This document shows positions 19,901 through 27,196 of a stretch of 64,000 bases of DNA, one piece after another; positions within the stretch are counted from its first letter, which is position 1, and each line of letters starts with the position of its first letter. Source of the stretch: Aggregatilineales bacterium. GTDB taxonomy: Bacteria; Chloroflexota; Anaerolineae; Aggregatilineales; Phototrophicaceae. Below the pieces are notes generated by a model that worked only from the letters and a program-made list of their open reading frames with translations, was not told where the DNA came from and did no database searches. The stretch lies in assembly GCA_030834905.1 (NCBI GenBank), contig JAUQWZ010000004.1:1-64000 (forward strand), in the 5' to 3' direction. The position numbers and the translations under genes are program-made.

Positions 19901-20391
19901 ACGACATTCTAAGTTTGAGTGATCTCCATTCGGATTGGGTGAAGCTTGTTGAACAATTACAGCAAATTGCGAAATATAACGAAGTGCTGACTTCGTTTAC
20001 CGACATAACTGGATTTGAACGTGAGCAAAAAGCGATAACTCAGGAACTTATGGAGGGACTCTCCGTCGATGGCGCACGACGTTACCACGCTCTCTTTGCC
20101 GAAAATGCGCCACGGGTTTCTACCCTACTAGATGAAGTCAGCACAGCGATAAAGGCTCAACATCTTGCGACAGCCAAACCAGCAAAACCTGATGAGGTCA
20201 AGCAAACGATTCGTCCTGAAAAACGGATTTGCAAATCCGAATCTGTCATTGGACTACTACAACGGAAGCCGATTTCATTCGCCCAATTGGTAAACGCAGT
20301 TGAATTAGCACCGGATGACCTGCAAGAACTTCTGCTCGACCTCGAAAAACAAGGCGAAATCAAGATTGCAATAACTAAAGGCGGCAAATAG
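16924..20391 (+). CDS. Giant P-loop ATPase, copy 1 (DpdH/BrxC-like?), 1155 aa
   Basis: The N-terminal AAA-type ATPase has Walker A APFGYGKTS (Lys79, Thr80) and Walker B NGLLVIVDEFQQF (Asp205, Glu206). A conserved SNGPRTVIDIFQR segment follows near residue 320. The C-terminal half is long, helical and partly coiled coil, and the last 50 residues look like a winged helix. It is 7 bases downstream of its small partner and is a diverged paralogue of the ATPase at 21211. Large ATPases of this shape (BrxC/PglY in BREX, DpdH in dpd islands) serve DNA-modification-based defence. Assignment to one of these families is tentative. Confidence 0.8.
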   Translation: MSQVIDRLATIAAKGPVVATHVGIFNDTNTQQTYERYNREAQTYVRPPEIATFQQQMLDKILGKNTAIGCMVAPFGYGKTSAAIDTWKLCETKGILAIPPFSCSSIAELGRAMATGVIEQLDVGDTAKIREAYDALIVSSARRLAEQDVKQYKIDLETALHSIEDKIERGYLQIEAMSNHLLIFIEQLTQIVLDAGYNGLLVIVDEFQQFLGNINKATITNFRTLVWGLRTRGEVPFGILITMDPDTERNLNERAGDIMHRIKEDSLYLDFTDAYDREFPRLLWARYAETLGFTDESQQVVDYATLDAIGQIGERHDLSNGPRTVIDIFQRIANLYTVKRQPYLPIDMIDDFMTGAIRFDGDQSKIASLVTELTSYDYIKRVPKRFQALKLISAFPRGCPREVAERYELGDAYDELADLLRGEVLTELPEGMALIDLQRVGKPQNKLNIILKKYWLQITEDEIIADRAVPLFAKYAIAPLFPAAHNPISGWSPEDPEFQLTANGSYAQTYEGTFFEEYPKRRVHFQVCRTLDQVTPPDNFADVHFVFLLQRASDIPLAAQYERESRTFILSILINHPFELPMPRDVRWIEEYLRPVVMSPGVLLSLLDYIENQAPKIEGITASELARIESHQQKLTMFLSTAIFGENLFKGLGLDVIARGEQAIREVLFGVFHSAYPQYHTLVTSPQWDAHLKSYAKALSSVNALHSRGMETLTDSKSAIASLFGLRNHAGFESQSKQYGELLIVEKWTGDSGTIRFQRHPGETLIHNAITLGNNLEIEMLIQIARKDGYLPEEVYRLAEFLMLRGFIQYDETQEAYVPAHTLSIPELQQLTYEINEEAEMLSSVVDSPAFDRAFEQVSMANASLEAGELIEVQVLLLQAQNMIQQERPKVAKNLTNQLLELRSAIHRQIDTLKKPLPISNAGTALDTHINGVGRALTGRRESYAEALNRFSSVVTEALNQPTLSEDVRSIREMISLSSNIHSEYEALTKEVNDILSLSDLHSDWVKLVEQLQQIAKYNEVLTSFTDITGFEREQKAITQELMEGLSVDGARRYHALFAENAPRVSTLLDEVSTAIKAQHLATAKPAKPDEVKQTIRPEKRICKSESVIGLLQRKPISFAQLVNAVELAPDDLQELLLDLEKQGEIKIAITKGGK

Positions 20392-20393
20392 CT

Positions 20394-21200
20394 GTGAGTG
20401 AGCTGAATTTTCATGTTCGACACGAGGTTACACCTGAGCGAACTTGGGATGTTTTGACTGCCATTATAGAAGAGTATTCCTTTGATCATATTGTTCAGGC
20501 AGATCGTCAGATAGCCAGACTTCGTCAACTGGGACTTATTCAGAAAGACAAAACGCTACCGTCTGCACTAGGAAAAGAACTTCACCGCATTGGCACCCGC
20601 AAGCGCGAAGTGGCGATGGATGTGTTCCATTATCTTCACTACAGTCTATGGGATGAAGTCCGCCGTCTTGAAAATACGCTTTCATGGAGTTATCGTGCAC
20701 ACTGCAATACGCTGTTTGCAGCCAAAGAATTTGTGTTGGATAAAGCTAGGCTAGAGCATTTAACGGCAGAGCTTAACAATAAAATCATCGAGTATTTTGG
20801 CAGTGACATATCCAAAACCAAAAAAGGTTCTGTTGCACTCAGCATAAACAGTATAAAGGGTATCCATCATTGGTTGGCGGTATTGACACCACCTGTATTC
20901 GAAGATGATGGTGAACACTTCGTGTGTCGCAACTCCTGTTCCCCTGAGATGCTGTTGCTGGGTTTAGGACATATGTCACGAACCATTGGTGCCGATCTCG
21001 ATATCGATTTGTTGTTGACCCCTGAAAATCGCGAACTTGCCTGTCGCGCCTGTTTATTGACCCCTGAGATGTTGGATCGTGAACTCGATTGGATGCTTTC
21101 TTTATATCCTTCCATTATTCAGCCAGGCACACGTACCGGCGGGTATGGTCGTTTTATACGTTTCTTGAAATTTCCTACATTGAGTGATTTGTTGCAATGA
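20394..21200 (+). CDS. Small partner protein, copy 2 (DpdG-like?), 268 aa
   Basis: The start is GTG, 2 bases after the ATPase stop. It is a paralogue of the 16092 gene: FHVRHEV, TLSWSYRAHCNTLF, LSINSIKGIHHWL, a CRACLLTPEML segment and the order of helical blocks all correspond. It has no catalytic motif and no membrane segment. It pairs with the following 1323-residue ATPase. The repeated pair indicates an ancient duplication followed by divergence, since identity looks low outside the shared blocks. Confidence 0.75.
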   Translation: MSELNFHVRHEVTPERTWDVLTAIIEEYSFDHIVQADRQIARLRQLGLIQKDKTLPSALGKELHRIGTRKREVAMDVFHYLHYSLWDEVRRLENTLSWSYRAHCNTLFAAKEFVLDKARLEHLTAELNNKIIEYFGSDISKTKKGSVALSINSIKGIHHWLAVLTPPVFEDDGEHFVCRNSCSPEMLLLGLGHMSRTIGADLDIDLLLTPENRELACRACLLTPEMLDRELDWMLSLYPSIIQPGTRTGGYGRFIRFLKFPTLSDLLQ

Positions 21201-21210
21201 GGTGAGGCGC

Positions 21211-24200
21211 ATGAGCGTTGACGGACTAAACGCCATTCTCAACAAGGAAGAAGTCATTGTCACTCGACATGCGCATGATTTTATCGAGCGCCCGAAGGCC
21301 GTAGACGATATTTACCGAATGCACCTGCGTACTTATGTGCCAATGCACAGCGGCGCAAACCGGGATCAGCAAACGGTAGAAGGTTTTACAAAGAAATTCA
21401 TTGGACATGTTACAGAACGACGTGTGCCGCGCGGCTATATCACCGCCGACTTTGGCTACGGCAAGACGAGTACCGGACTGTTTTTATGGGGACAAGCCGA
21501 AGATGCTGGACAGCTTGTAGTCCCGCCTTTCCAATTAAGCACATTGTCAGATTTTTTAACGGCAACTGCTGGCTGGGTACATTATCGCTTGGGACAGACC
21601 ATACCTAGCTTACAAGAGCGTGCAGCGGAAATTTATCGAGAAGCGGTAGCTCAAAGCGTGGAAGATGTTGCTGCAAAATATGATATGACGATTGAAGCGG
21701 CACAGCGGCTCATCGAAGACAAGCCCCAGGTTCAGGAACTCAGCACAGCGGACCTTGTCAGATTCTTTAACGCCGTCACGGAGTTAAGCTTGGAAGCAGG
21801 CTTCAACGGTCTATTGGTCATTGCTGATGAAGTACAGCAATATCTAGAGCCGCAGATCAAAGCTGGTAAGGGCGATCCGATTGGCCCACTGTTTGATTTG
21901 ATTGCTGACCTAGGCGGATTGCTAGTCCCATTTGGTTTACTGCTTATTATCCCGCAAAAGGAAATCGGTGTCATCAACGATCAACGTGGCGACCTTATTG
22001 ATAGGATGCGCAACTATGTTCTAGATTTGAAGACCATTTATGATGAAGGCTTTCCGGCACGCTTATGGCAGCATCTTGGAAAAGCATTTGACTTCGTTGA
22101 AGATGCGCCCCATATCATGCGCGATGAAACCCTGCTTAGCCTTGCACAAATTGCGCTTCGCCCTGATCTTGCCAACGGGCCACGAACCGTCATTAATGCG
22201 TTTCGGCGAGCGGTTAAGCTCTATATTGATGGTGGTATGGTTTCTAATCTGCCTTACACTCCACTTACGCTAGTCGATGACTTCATCAGTGGAGACATAG
22301 CATTTGACGGCGAGAAACGCATCCAGACTGTGGTAACCCGTGCGCTGGAACATCCATTTGTCAAAGAACGGCCTGAATTCAAGGAGGCGGTGAAGTTTGC
22401 AGGCGCATTTCCCACATATGGAGCTACGGCAGACTTGCAGCAGAATTTTGGTTTGCAAGAAGCTTTCACAGAATTACGTGACAGGGTTTACGGGCAGGTT
22501 GTGCGGCATGTTGGAGATCCTGCTGATCCAGGCATAACGTTGGTTGGATTGGAGCAAGCTCAAGTAGAGCAGAATTGGCTTAATGCCGAAATACTTGAAT
22601 TCAGTCGTACTTTCTACGAGAACGCGGCCAATGTGAAAATGCGGACGCTGCGCGGCTTTCAGGCTCTTCTGAAAAACATTGTTTTCAAGGGAGGATGGCA
22701 AGCGAAGGAAAGCTACGATGTAGGCGCAGGTTACTCTGCCGGAATCTCTTTTGAAGGTGCATTCGCCAGCTTTAAACGCGAATTTCCATCTCGTCTGCTT
22801 CATGCTTATATAGTATTCGATGATGAACGTGGTCAGCCAGTCGAAGGCGAATTCGATGTACTCTTGGAATTCCGACTTTGTCGCTATTTAGATTTTGATG
22901 AAGCGGCTCGACAAAACAAAGTGACATCGCCCTCGACCGATAGCACACTCAATAGTGCATATTTGACTTTGAATCTTGCAAGGCGTGTAATCGGTGGCAT
23001 GAATCGCGCTGTTGAGCCACTGTTGACCAAGGTTGTTGCGCCTGAGCGTCTAACCCCTTTATTCCTGCTGGCAATGCATGGTTATTTCGAGAGCAGACTT
23101 GATTTAGGGCGCGTCGATAAGGCGGAGCAACCATTTTTGACGGGCAACTTTATGCCAGCCTTGCTTGATAGCGCAGCACTAATGCTTCTGGATAAGTCGG
23201 TAGCGGGTGTACTCGACGCGGCAGGAGCCAAACTAATTGAGATATTGGTATTTAGTATTCTCCAGGCGCGTTACGGTACTGAGTATCGTACTTTGATGGC
23301 AATTGCGACTTGGCGTGATTCGATGCGCACCTATGCCAATATAGTGAAGCGTCTGGAGTCCCCTATGCAGAAGCAGGGCATACTCCCTGTTGAGGGCAGC
23401 CGAGATCAAACCATGAAGCTGATTAACCTTACAGCAACAGCTTTTGACACGCTCGCCAGCAATTTTCCTGATTTGATTGAAATCGTAGCTGATTTCAAGA
23501 AGGCAAGAAATGGTTCGGTGCGCTTCAGACTACACCCCTTGGAGTCTTTGATTCTGGACTGGCTGTCCGCATCATCCAACGTCATCACAGCAAACCAGCA
23601 AGTGCTGCATCGTCTGAGTGAGGGTGAGATTTTAACCCAAGCAAAGCTACGAGGATATAAAGCTGCGGAGGCGGAGCAAATCATCACTCTATTGAGCGAA
23701 CGTGAGCTAATCTACCATGACAAGCATGGCTTTGTAGTAGAGCGCCAGCCCATTACCGTCACTGTCGAGGAAGTGGCAGCTCAGATCGAACTTCTCAATG
23801 CCCGAGTGAACCTCGTCCAGCAGACCTTCCCTGAGGAAACGGGAATTAGTTCGGTAATTGAAAATGCCGTCGCGTTGAATCAATTGATTAAACAGATTGA
23901 GAGTCAACGCAAGCAACCTGATCCGAAAACCTTGGCGTTAATGGAAAATAGAGCGCGAAATAATCTGAAATTGCTAGACGATATTCTTCATAGTCGGCTA
24001 GAGAGTGTCAAGTCTCAGACTGACCGCATTATTAAGCGTTATAATACGTTGAAGGTGCCAAATATTGAAAATCTGTCTGTTGTTGAAACCGATGCACCCT
24101 ATTTTGATAACTTAAAACAGGCAAGCTCTATACTTTTGGAGGCTTGCCTACAATCGACATCTACCGTCCATGGAAATCAAGCTCGAGTCGAGGAAGTAGC

Positions 24201-25182
24201 ACAACAGCTTGTCAGTGGAAACTATTCCCAAGATACACTTCCTGAAATTGTAAGCGAGGTGCGGACGTCAGAGGATTGGTTCGATCAGCTTTCTGCAAAT
24301 ATGGCATCGCTCTCAACATTGGTTGCAGCTTACTCATCTTGGGCGCGAATTGCATCTGAACGCAAAACCTTGCTTGAGAAAATCGCACAACTTGGACGTG
24401 ATGGGGATGATGTATCGACCGGACTTGAGCGGCTTGACAGCGAAATGCTCGCAATTCTCACCCAAGATTGGCAGGAGGGATTACTCCAAGGCAATACTTA
24501 TGAACGCCGCTTCAAATCGCTTAGCGATTCGGTTGATAACATTGAAAAGCAAGCCAACAGAAAATTCCAGCGATTACAGGAAGGCTTTCTAAATCTATTA
24601 CGTTCCGCACAATGTCCTGAAAATGATCTCTGGTCGCCTATCATTTTCAGTCAAGCGGATATCCAAGGTGTTCATGAGCAACTTTACAATTATGCGAGTC
24701 GCGCAGCAATCGCAACTGTAGACCATGCGGAGGATGCGATCCAACGACTATGCAGTGAGCTGCGGCAAAAGCTGGCATCTCCAGATCGGGAGCATGTAGC
24801 AGAACAAGCCCATAAATTACTCAGTGAACTAGCGGAACTGACCACCCGTTTGCCATATCCGACAGCAAACGACCCGAAAACCGTTCGCGATTTTGATGGG
24901 CAACTCTCAGGAGCATTCTTTTGGCTTATTTCCCAAGTTAAAAGCGCGTGGACGGAGATTCAGATTTACCAAAAGCGCGTGGCCGAGATTAATGAACCAA
25001 CTGAGGAGTTACCGCTTTCTCTTATAGAGAATGACTTCTTGGCCCAGTTAAAAAATGGCTCATTTACCGACCTTGCGACGATTTGGGAATATCTTCCGTA
25101 TGAACCGGAGCAAATATGGCTCACGGTGCGGGAGTTGTGGGAAAAAGGACTAATCCATATCGCGATCCGCAATAGCAGATAA
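21211..25182 (+). CDS. Giant P-loop ATPase, copy 2 (DpdH/BrxC-like?), 1323 aa
   Basis: ATG 21211 is preferred over the longer frame because GAGGTGAGG lies just upstream. Walker A is ADFGYGKTS (Lys85, Thr86), Walker B NGLLVIADEVQQYL (Asp206, Glu207), and a shared ANGPRTVINAFRR block follows. The region of about residues 800-1250 is helical and rich in Glu/Gln/Leu, suggesting long coiled coils. The end (EEVxQIWLTVRELWEKGLIHIAI-like) resembles a winged helix, as in copy 1. It is the last gene of the plus-strand operon. I infer a ring or filament ATPase acting with the DpdA-like enzyme; the role is unproven. Confidence 0.8.
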   Translation: MSVDGLNAILNKEEVIVTRHAHDFIERPKAVDDIYRMHLRTYVPMHSGANRDQQTVEGFTKKFIGHVTERRVPRGYITADFGYGKTSTGLFLWGQAEDAGQLVVPPFQLSTLSDFLTATAGWVHYRLGQTIPSLQERAAEIYREAVAQSVEDVAAKYDMTIEAAQRLIEDKPQVQELSTADLVRFFNAVTELSLEAGFNGLLVIADEVQQYLEPQIKAGKGDPIGPLFDLIADLGGLLVPFGLLLIIPQKEIGVINDQRGDLIDRMRNYVLDLKTIYDEGFPARLWQHLGKAFDFVEDAPHIMRDETLLSLAQIALRPDLANGPRTVINAFRRAVKLYIDGGMVSNLPYTPLTLVDDFISGDIAFDGEKRIQTVVTRALEHPFVKERPEFKEAVKFAGAFPTYGATADLQQNFGLQEAFTELRDRVYGQVVRHVGDPADPGITLVGLEQAQVEQNWLNAEILEFSRTFYENAANVKMRTLRGFQALLKNIVFKGGWQAKESYDVGAGYSAGISFEGAFASFKREFPSRLLHAYIVFDDERGQPVEGEFDVLLEFRLCRYLDFDEAARQNKVTSPSTDSTLNSAYLTLNLARRVIGGMNRAVEPLLTKVVAPERLTPLFLLAMHGYFESRLDLGRVDKAEQPFLTGNFMPALLDSAALMLLDKSVAGVLDAAGAKLIEILVFSILQARYGTEYRTLMAIATWRDSMRTYANIVKRLESPMQKQGILPVEGSRDQTMKLINLTATAFDTLASNFPDLIEIVADFKKARNGSVRFRLHPLESLILDWLSASSNVITANQQVLHRLSEGEILTQAKLRGYKAAEAEQIITLLSERELIYHDKHGFVVERQPITVTVEEVAAQIELLNARVNLVQQTFPEETGISSVIENAVALNQLIKQIESQRKQPDPKTLALMENRARNNLKLLDDILHSRLESVKSQTDRIIKRYNTLKVPNIENLSVVETDAPYFDNLKQASSILLEACLQSTSTVHGNQARVEEVAQQLVSGNYSQDTLPEIVSEVRTSEDWFDQLSANMASLSTLVAAYSSWARIASERKTLLEKIAQLGRDGDDVSTGLERLDSEMLAILTQDWQEGLLQGNTYERRFKSLSDSVDNIEKQANRKFQRLQEGFLNLLRSAQCPENDLWSPIIFSQADIQGVHEQLYNYASRAAIATVDHAEDAIQRLCSELRQKLASPDREHVAEQAHKLLSELAELTTRLPYPTANDPKTVRDFDGQLSGAFFWLISQVKSAWTEIQIYQKRVAEINEPTEELPLSLIENDFLAQLKNGSFTDLATIWEYLPYEPEQIWLTVRELWEKGLIHIAIRNSR

Positions 25183-25556
25183 TTCTTTTTCCAATAAGGC
25201 CCGAACCGTAATTAGGGCCCGAGGATGATGAGCTGAGTATGCAGCAGACTAAAATGCCCCAGCTAGAGCGATTCATCCGCACCCTATGTAAAATTCGCTT
25301 TCAGGCCCTTTTCACTAAGTAACAGACTGTGTTGGTAAGTAAAGAAATTGCTCTTGATACCCTATGTGCAACGTACTCGGGATAACCGTCGCACCTATCC
25401 TACGCGCCTCCTGGATCAGCGAACTCCCCAGTTTGCCGCAGATTGAGACTCATGGTAACTGTTTCTCCTGCAGGGCATTTCTACGTCACGTTGTGCAAGG
25501 AGACGCTCTTAGCGGACGAGCCTACAGAGGGCGAATAGCTGCCTTGCAGCAGCGCC
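25183..25556. other. Intergenic spacer after the defence-like operon
   Basis: I see no supported gene here. A GCCCGA..GGGCCCGAGG segment near 25199-25222 could form a weak hairpin at the end of the ATPase transcript, but there is no T-run. The AT-rich cargo composition changes to the GC-rich backbone composition within this stretch, so the right edge of the cargo island probably lies here. Confidence 0.45.
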
Positions 25557-25807
25557 GCGTCGCCAAGCGACGCCGACCAACCCCGCCGCAATGCAGCCGT
25601 CGCAGACGGGCGCATTGGAGGCAGCCGACGGTGTGTTCAGCGTAGCTGAATCATCGGCGGGGTTGGGCGCGAGCTAAAAGCTCGCCACCTCATACGCCGG
25701 TGGAGGCTGATGTGCGCCTCTACGTGGCGCACCCAGACAGCACCCGCAGGTGCTGTCTGGTATGTGGGCGGATACATACCCGTCCACCGAACGCACTCCG
25801 TGCGTTC
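25557..25807. repeat. Hairpin cluster upstream of relaxase module, candidate oriT
   Basis: At least six inverted repeats lie in 250 bases. Stems are GCGTCGC/GCGACGC (25557-25573), CCAACCCCGCCG/CGGCGGGGTTGG (25577-25588 with 25655-25666), GCGAGCT/AGCTCGC (25669-25685) and TGCGCC/GGCGCA (25713-25731). Two more are CAGACAGCACC/GGTGCTGTCTG (25734-25759) and GAACGCAC/GTGCGTTC (25789-25807). They precede an RHH gene and a relaxase gene, the usual place of an origin of transfer. A similar cluster precedes the inner element's relaxase. An origin is inferred; no nick site is visible to me. Confidence 0.55.
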
Positions 25808-25985
25808 ATGCTTGCGGTAGCCAAAATTCTGCCATCTGCTGCGCTGCCAGTCAGCCAACCAGCACTATGCTGAAATTTTGCGCACTTCGACTGTAAGTTT
25901 GGCATTCTTCCACTGAAATTTTCCAGTCGTCCATCCGACCCATTTTGCGACAATGAACGGAGCGGAAGTTAGGAAGGCGACAGGA

Positions 25986-26354
25986 ATGGCGACAAAAACG
26001 GTACGCCGCAGTATCAGCATGACTCCTGAAATGCGCGACCTGTTGGCACAGCTTGTTGCCAAACGCGGACGCGAGGTTAAAGAGGTTGACCTCATCCGCG
26101 AAGCTATTCGGAGATATTTGGACGGTGAAGCCGATGTCGTCGGCAGTCGCCGCCACTTTCAAAGAACGCTGCAGTCGCGGCTCGACCGGCTGGAAAATAC
26201 ACTCGCGTTTCAGATGAACATCGTCATCTATCTGCTCACTGCCATCCTTGCCGATGACAGCGCTATCGAAGATGCCATCATCGCTGCCAAGCGCGACGGT
26301 GAGACACTGCTGGCGCAGATCGAAGCTGTGCGCGACCTGAAGGACGAAGGATGA
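25986..26354 (+). CDS. Ribbon-helix-helix relaxosome accessory protein
   Basis: A 122-residue protein. The N-terminal 45 residues have the ribbon-helix-helix pattern (VRRSISMTPEMRDLLAQLV..VDLIREAIRRYL), followed by an amphipathic C-terminal helix. ATG 25986 is chosen over 25953 because AGGAAGG lies 9 bases upstream. It overlaps the relaxase start (ATGA). In many conjugative systems such proteins bind oriT and recruit the relaxase. The paralogue at 38956 in the inner element occupies the same position. Confidence 0.8.
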   Translation: MATKTVRRSISMTPEMRDLLAQLVAKRGREVKEVDLIREAIRRYLDGEADVVGSRRHFQRTLQSRLDRLENTLAFQMNIVIYLLTAILADDSAIEDAIIAAKRDGETLLAQIEAVRDLKDEG

Positions 26355-27007
26355 GCAAAGCGATCATCGTTGTGGATTTTGCGTACAAGGGTCCCCAACG
26401 CAGTGGTCGCGGTACCGGACATCAGGGCTTGAAGGCGACGCTTAAATATCTGCAATACAGGGATAGGCGGAACAACCATCTCGCACAGTCACGTGACTAT
26501 GAGCGCTGGCAGGATCGCGGCATGGGCTTACACCACGGCGAAATATACAAACGGTGCAATGCTCTGCAAAGTAAACATGTTATGGCGTGGACGTGGGTGA
26601 TCTCGCCCGCACCCGACCTGATGGAACTGGTGCCGCAAAGCCAGCGTCGCGAGCTGCTGAATGAACTGACCGAGCGCGTGGTCGAAGACTACTACACGGC
26701 GCGCGGCTTCGACGTGCCGGAATACAGCTATCTGATGCACAGCGCGAAAACCAAGCCCAAAGACGGTGAGCCGCCACAGGATCACCTGCATACGCACGTC
26801 ATTTTGCCGGGCACTGCACCATCCACAGCCGACCGTTTGCCTGTCTACAACAACGCGACGAAGGGGCACGACCGCCTCTTTCGAGAGATCGCGGCACAGC
26901 ACTTCGCTGACATGCTTGACGAGCGCGGTATCGACTGGCGACTGCTGCGCGAAGAGCCACAGGTTGAGCGCGACGAGATCGACTTAGACGACTTTTTCTC
27001 ACGGTAG
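26351..27007 (+). CDS. Relaxase-like mobilisation protein (outer element), 218 aa
   Basis: The histidine motif HLHTHVILPGT near residue 145 matches the metal-binding HUH motif of relaxases. An upstream LQSKHVMAWTW block and N-terminal tyrosines in LKYLQYRD are shared with the inner element's relaxase at 39262 (LRYLTYRE, LQSQHV, DPHTHVVLPGT). It is short for a relaxase, a nickase domain without helicase or primase. It follows the RHH gene by ATGA overlap and precedes the coupling-protein gene. The MOB family is uncertain (MOBP/MOBV-like). Confidence 0.75.
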   Translation: MSKAIIVVDFAYKGPQRSGRGTGHQGLKATLKYLQYRDRRNNHLAQSRDYERWQDRGMGLHHGEIYKRCNALQSKHVMAWTWVISPAPDLMELVPQSQRRELLNELTERVVEDYYTARGFDVPEYSYLMHSAKTKPKDGEPPQDHLHTHVILPGTAPSTADRLPVYNNATKGHDRLFREIAAQHFADMLDERGIDWRLLREEPQVERDEIDLDDFFSR

Positions 27008-27013
27008 AGAAGG

Positions 27014-27196
27014 ATGGCACGAATGCGCCTCGGCATTGGATTATTCGCCGTTCTAACTGCGCTGCTGGCGGGGGCAGCCATCGGGCGGTTGTTCGGTTTA
27101 TCAGTCGGTCAGGGACTCTATCTGACGGCGCTTGCGCTAGCATTGATGGGTTGGCTTATCGGACGGAACTCGCCTTGTAGAGAGAACTGTCAATGA
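27014..27196 (+). CDS. Small membrane protein, 60 aa
   Basis: There are two hydrophobic stretches, about residues 6-26 and 32-49, so probably two membrane helices with a short cytoplasmic tail. The gene lies between relaxase and coupling protein and overlaps the latter by ATGA. I infer a membrane partner of the VirD4-like protein. The sequence family is not recognised. Confidence 0.65.
   Translation: MARMRLGIGLFAVLTALLAGAAIGRLFGLSVGQGLYLTALALALMGWLIGRNSPCRENCQ

Noticed and set aside
25557-25807. Integron attC array
   Set aside because: No integrase gene of the integron type or cassette array lies nearby, the stems differ from attC layout, and the relaxase context fits oriT better.
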